The position numbers and the translations under genes are program-made. 64,000 bases of DNA from Bacillota bacterium (GTDB lineage: Bacteria > Bacillota > Clostridia > DSM-8532): the NCBI GenBank assembly GCA_023443745.1, contig JAEZTB010000045.1:1-64000 (forward strand), in the 5' to 3' direction. The notes beneath the pieces are model-generated. The model saw only the letters and a list, made by a program, of their open reading frames with translations, was not told where the DNA came from and did not search any database. How positions within the stretch are numbered: the first letter of the stretch is position 1; each line of letters begins with the position of its first letter. This document shows, one piece after another, positions 60,645-64,000 of this stretch.

Positions 60645-61313
60645 CTAAAGCTGACCCACCACAATAATACCCTCCTTGATGGTAGCAAGCTCAGGACAAA
60701 GTTTGCAATCATCGGTTTCTTCGGGCATACGGGCAATGGCCTCGGCAATACGGATCTGAGTCGGCTTCAAGCTTAAAGCGTAAATAAAGGCCTCCCGGTT
60801 ACCGTCGGAGCCGGCATGAACCATCCCCCTCAAGGTGCCCAGCACCACCACATTCCCGGTGGCTACAATTTCCCCGCCGGGATTGACATCTCCAAGAACC
60901 ACCACATTACCATCATATTGAATGCGGGTTCCGCTTCTGATGGTGGAGCGTATGAATTTACAGTTGCCCTCATCCACTCCAGCGAAGAAAAGCTTGCGTG
61001 TAGGGATAGGGTTGGACTGAACAGACCTTGCCACAAACGTACTCTGTTTGGATTCTTCATCCTTGGCAAAGCTCTCAATGACAGCACCGCTTTTTTCGTC
61101 GAGAATACTTTTAACGGCTTCTTCCTGATCGGGTGTCAAAGTAACACCCCGATAGGTAACCTTGATTTTGGCTCCCTTAAAAAAACGCGCCGCGTTGCTT
61201 ACTTTGCAGTCAATTTCCTCTATAGCCTGCTCAAAGCTATATTCCTCGGGGACAACAATGACCAACCCCTCGGAATTCCCCTTGAACACAATACCTCTTG
61301 ACTCCTGTTCCAT
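60645..61313 (-). CDS. minC: Septum site-determining inhibitor MinC
   Basis: The 222-residue FtsZ-assembly inhibitor has an N-terminal FtsZ-binding domain (FKGNSEGLVIVV and following) and a C-terminal beta-helix domain with VVLGDVNPGGEIVATGNVVVLGTLRGMVHAG, which dimerises and binds MinD. Length is standard. It lies 25 bases downstream of the PBP2 gene. Confidence 0.95.
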   Translation of the reverse strand: MEQESRGIVFKGNSEGLVIVVPEEYSFEQAIEEIDCKVSNAARFFKGAKIKVTYRGVTLTPDQEEAVKSILDEKSGAVIESFAKDEESKQSTFVARSVQSNPIPTRKLFFAGVDEGNCKFIRSTIRSGTRIQYDGNVVVLGDVNPGGEIVATGNVVVLGTLRGMVHAGSDGNREAFIYALSLKPTQIRIAEAIARMPEETDDCKLCPELATIKEGIIVVGQL

Positions 61314-61338
61314 TTAAAGCTTTCATCCTTTCTTACGA

Positions 61339-63444
61339 TTACCAGACAATATCAACAGCCTCTTTTTCTTTATCGGCATTCTTGTTCTCTTTCTGCTCAT
61401 TGAGACGGAAATACTCCATCATAATATCCTTCGCTATGGGAGCTGTCCAGGATCCCCAGACCCCGTGCTCTACCACAACGGCAATAGCAATCTGGGGTTT
61501 ATCATAGGGCGCATAGCATACAAACAGACCGTTTGACGAGGAAGTGGCCTCATAACCTGTTTCAGAGGTACCGGTTTTACCGGCCACTTTGAAAGGTAGA
61601 TTTTTAAAGACATCCGCTGCGGTACCATCAGACTTATGAGTAACAGCTAACATGCCCTTTTTAACAGCGTTAATGGTACTTGCTTTAGCTGGTATTTGCT
61701 TATACTCCTTGTTAGGCTCATAGGCGATTTTTCCACCGCCGTCTACCGCCATCTGGATGAGATGGGGCGTATATTGCTTTCCGCCATTGGCAATGGTACT
61801 GATATAGTTGGTAATCTGTACAGGTGTAAAGGCGTTGTAAAGCTGGCCGATTGAGGCCATAGCTGTATTGGCGGGAAGCCAATCCTCACCATAATTCTGT
61901 TTTTTGAATTCTTTTGAAGCCAGAGTACCTGGCTCCTCTCCAATTCCAATACCTGTCTTTTCCCCGAAACCAAATATCTTAGCCCATTTTACAATATTGT
62001 CGATAGTTGTTTTAACCCCCACCTTATAAAAGTACATATTGCTGGAGGTTTCCAGGGCTCTTTCAAGGTTGATGTACCCTTGATTTCCTTCAAGGTTGGT
62101 AAACATCCTACCACCTATTTCTTCTCGTAATGGGCTGTTTATTTTGGTTTCAGGCGTAATTACACCGCTTTCCAGTGCAGCAACCGCTACCAGTGGCTTA
62201 TAAGTGGAACCGGGTGCGTATAGCCCGGAAGTGGCACGATTAAAAGCAGGCCTGTCATTATTCGACCAAAGCTTGTTAATGGCTTCGGCATTGTTCTCAA
62301 TAAAAATCCTGGGGTCAAAATCCGGATAGCTGGCCATGGCCAGTACTTCACCGGTATTTACATCGATCACTACTACAGCCCCGGCATTGGCGTCGCCGAA
62401 GTTTTTCTTTCCGCCCATCCTTCGGATGCGTTCTATATTCCGCGCCAGGGACTCCACAGCTACCTTTTGAAGCTCAAGGTCAATGGTCAGGTAGAGATTA
62501 TTGCCCGGTTCGGCTGCCCTTCTCAGATAGGAGGTGGTGGTTTTGCCGTTCTCGTCCACCTCCCTGAAGGTCTCACCCCTGATACCTCTTAGAATATCCT
62601 CGGCACCACGCTCAATACCCGATTTTCCTATGATATCGCTGGCCTCATAAGGAACACTGTCCTCTACCTCTTTAAGCTTTTCATTAAAGCTCTTAAGCTC
62701 TTCAGAGTTGATACTTCCCACATAGCCCAGCACGTGGGGTATAAGCTTGGCACTTTCATAGTATTCCCGGTAGGGCTTGATGAAGGTGGTCACACCCCTC
62801 AGCTCATTGCTTTTCTCTTCCAGCTCCGACATAGTTTCTACAGTAATATCATCTGCAAGAATTAGCGGATTGCTAATTTGGGGCTGGCTCAGCAAAATTT
62901 CATATCGAAGCTGCATGATTTTAAAGGCTTCCTCTTCGGTATAGGATGGGTCGATCTCAAAGGTCTTCTCCCGCATATACTGGAAAGCCTGGCTGGCGGT
63001 AATAATAAATTTTGCGTCCTCATCCTTTTTAACAATCAATTTGATGAACTCGTCGATCTTGTCCATTTTAAACCGGATGGGGTTAATGTCCATAATGTTG
63101 GTCAGCCTACTCTTGATCTTTTTGTTCCCTTTCTCCAGGGTTCTAATAAGCTCCAGGAGCATGCTGTTCTTATCCTTGTGAGGCATGCGGATATCCACGT
63201 ATTGGGCACAATAGCCCATACGGCTTCCTGCAATGGGCACCCCGTTTCTGTCAAAGATATCGCCTCGCTTGGGGTAGACAACACCCTTGGCAGACATGCG
63301 ATAGACTGATTCTTCCTTGTACTTCTGTCCGTTGATAATCTGTATATTGGCAAGATTATAGATAATAGCCACTGCCGCTATGATGACAAAAATCGCTAAT
63401 ATAAGATAACGATCCAGACCTTCATGCTTCTTTTCCTTGTTCAT
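61339..63444 (-). CDS. mrdA: Penicillin-binding protein 2 (elongation transpeptidase)
   Basis: The 701-residue class B PBP has one N-terminal membrane helix (about 12-33), a dimerisation domain and the transpeptidase domain with SxxK at 413-416 (Ser413 nucleophile), SSN at 467-469 and KTG at 623-625. The N-terminal segment RGDIFDRNGVPIA is typical of class B PBPs. With MreD and MreC upstream it belongs to the elongasome. It overlaps mreD by 4 bases. The catalytic domain is complete, and an aspartate/lysine-rich C-tail follows. Confidence 0.96.
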   Translation of the reverse strand: MNKEKKHEGLDRYLILAIFVIIAAVAIIYNLANIQIINGQKYKEESVYRMSAKGVVYPKRGDIFDRNGVPIAGSRMGYCAQYVDIRMPHKDKNSMLLELIRTLEKGNKKIKSRLTNIMDINPIRFKMDKIDEFIKLIVKKDEDAKFIITASQAFQYMREKTFEIDPSYTEEEAFKIMQLRYEILLSQPQISNPLILADDITVETMSELEEKSNELRGVTTFIKPYREYYESAKLIPHVLGYVGSINSEELKSFNEKLKEVEDSVPYEASDIIGKSGIERGAEDILRGIRGETFREVDENGKTTTSYLRRAAEPGNNLYLTIDLELQKVAVESLARNIERIRRMGGKKNFGDANAGAVVVIDVNTGEVLAMASYPDFDPRIFIENNAEAINKLWSNNDRPAFNRATSGLYAPGSTYKPLVAVAALESGVITPETKINSPLREEIGGRMFTNLEGNQGYINLERALETSSNMYFYKVGVKTTIDNIVKWAKIFGFGEKTGIGIGEEPGTLASKEFKKQNYGEDWLPANTAMASIGQLYNAFTPVQITNYISTIANGGKQYTPHLIQMAVDGGGKIAYEPNKEYKQIPAKASTINAVKKGMLAVTHKSDGTAADVFKNLPFKVAGKTGTSETGYEATSSSNGLFVCYAPYDKPQIAIAVVVEHGVWGSWTAPIAKDIMMEYFRLNEQKENKNADKEKEAVDIVW

Positions 63445-63962
63445 GACGATAACCTGTTCCTCTTTCTGTCCAATGTGTCAAGTATATTATATACTCCTGA
63501 TATGGGTCTAAATAACGGTAAAATGAGGATGCTGTTATATAGCGCCTCTGGCAGGATAATGGTCGAAAAAATATAGGGTAAATAATGATAACCCCTAAAT
63601 AAAAACATAATGAGAACGAACATTGTTTCAATAACCACTGTCGAAACAAACGTAAAGGTCAGCAGGACCAATAGTTTTTCTCTGTAAAGCTTTTCGTTGA
63701 CAAGAGAGATGGGTACAGTAATCAAAAGGAACAAAAGCGCATACCATCCCAGTGTCTTACCCATCAGAATATCCATGGCAAGACCAAAGAAAAGGCCCAT
63801 CAAAGCACTTTCGACAGGGCTTCTTAAAAGGGCAACAACCACTGTCAGCACAATCAAAAGATTGGGTCTGACAGAGAAAATCTCAATATACTCCAGAAGT
63901 GTGCTTTGAAAAAAAGCAGCTGTCCACACTAAAACAATAGCCGCCATAATCCTATATTTCAT
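63441..63962 (-). CDS. mreD: Rod shape-determining protein MreD
   Basis: The 173-residue integral membrane protein has about five transmembrane helices, including YRIMAAIVLVWTAAFFQSTL, NLLIVLTVVVALL and LLVLLTFTFVSTVVIETMF. The motif RPNLLIVLTVVVALLRSPVESALMG matches the MreD family. It is a component of the elongation complex with MreC, RodA and PBP2. The start follows TGAGGG. It overlaps the next gene by 4 bases. Confidence 0.92.
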   Translation of the reverse strand: MKYRIMAAIVLVWTAAFFQSTLLEYIEIFSVRPNLLIVLTVVVALLRSPVESALMGLFFGLAMDILMGKTLGWYALLFLLITVPISLVNEKLYREKLLVLLTFTFVSTVVIETMFVLIMFLFRGYHYLPYIFSTIILPEALYNSILILPLFRPISGVYNILDTLDRKRNRLSS

Positions 63963-64000
63963 AATCCCTCAAAACCCTTAGGGCTTTTTCTTCAGCACGA
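63952..64000 (-). CDS. mreC: 3' end of mreC (partial, frame uncertain)
   Basis: The gene order mreC-mreD-PBP2 leads one to expect mreC here, running off the window edge. Two minus-strand frames remain open to the edge: one ends RAEEKALRVLRDYEI at a TAG inside mreD (63952), the other ends VLKKKP at a TAA (63978). I cannot decide between them with 40 bases. Confidence 0.3.
   Translation of the reverse strand, partial: RAEEKALRVLRDYEI

Noticed and set aside
1..64000. CRISPR array, prophage, insertion sequence or integrative element
   Set aside because: No array of direct repeats with spacers, no transposase, integrase or phage structural gene was seen on either strand. The tRNA genes show no attachment-site duplication.

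Overview
The window looks like chromosomal DNA from an anaerobic, endospore-forming member of the Clostridia (Bacillota). The spore genes (YabP, YabQ, SpoIVFA/SpoIVFB, SleB/YpeB), strong AGGAGG-type ribosome binding sites, the mazG-S4-yabP-yabQ-divIC order known from Bacillus and Clostridium, and a six-subunit energy-converting [NiFe] hydrogenase (Ech) with its own Hyp maturation set all point there. I cannot name the species. Nothing suggests a phage, plasmid, CRISPR array or transposase gene. The sequence is mostly core genome with a few accessory loci.

Layout: 0.1-3.8 kb holds a MalT-like LuxR regulator and a UgpC/MsmX-type sugar-ABC ATPase (both minus). 4.0-9.6 kb (plus) holds argC, argB, glnS and L-lactate dehydrogenase. 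9.7-12.9 kb (minus) is the divIC/yabQ/yabP/S4/mazG cluster and a cysteine-rich DUF6062 protein. 13.0-13.3 kb is a tRNA-Met/tRNA-Glu unit with its own promoter, leader hairpin and terminator. 13.3-17.6 kb has an OGG1-type glycosylase, a glyoxalase-like protein, a NodB deacetylase and a FapA/DUF342 protein. 17.6-28.6 kb is one long minus-strand operon, echABCDEF-hypABFCDE. 28.7-34.2 kb has DUF951, a STAS protein, the UPF0210/UPF0237 pair, a small secreted protein, YfbR and MurA. 34.4-43.3 kb is two very large overlapping genes for secreted fibronectin-III proteins. 43.4-45.5 kb is a tandem pair of type II-like asparaginases. 45.6-47.8 kb is a DnaD/DnaI helicase-loading pair. 47.9-56.7 kb holds YpeB/SleB, a YhaN/YhaO DNA-repair pair, AcpS, tRNA-Arg(CCG), a membrane protein and a GH18 spore-cortex-type hydrolase. 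56.8-64 kb is the spoIVFB-spoIVFA-mgsA-minEDC-pbp2-mreD region, running into mreC at the window edge.

Functional threads: the Ech/Hyp operon would couple ferredoxin oxidation to H2 formation and ion pumping, with lactate dehydrogenase as another electron sink. The 56.8-64 kb cluster joins cell elongation (PBP2, MreD), division-site choice (MinCDE) and sigma-K activation in sporulation (SpoIVFA/B). Several protein families act on the envelope or spore: SleB/YpeB, the GH18 protein, the NodB protein and the two giant FN3 proteins.

Two families of non-coding repeats are the least explained content. (1) A two-hairpin 5'-leader element of about 65 nt begins a few bases after a TATAATAAC -10 box and lies upstream of glnS, a DUF951 gene and dnaD, all in the sense orientation, with a compensatory base change in the second stem. 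(2) A 34-106 bp palindromic repeat with conserved ends (CTTAGGGATGATCAAA ... TTTGATTGCTCCTTAG) occurs four times. One copy supplies the last codons and the stop of mgsA.
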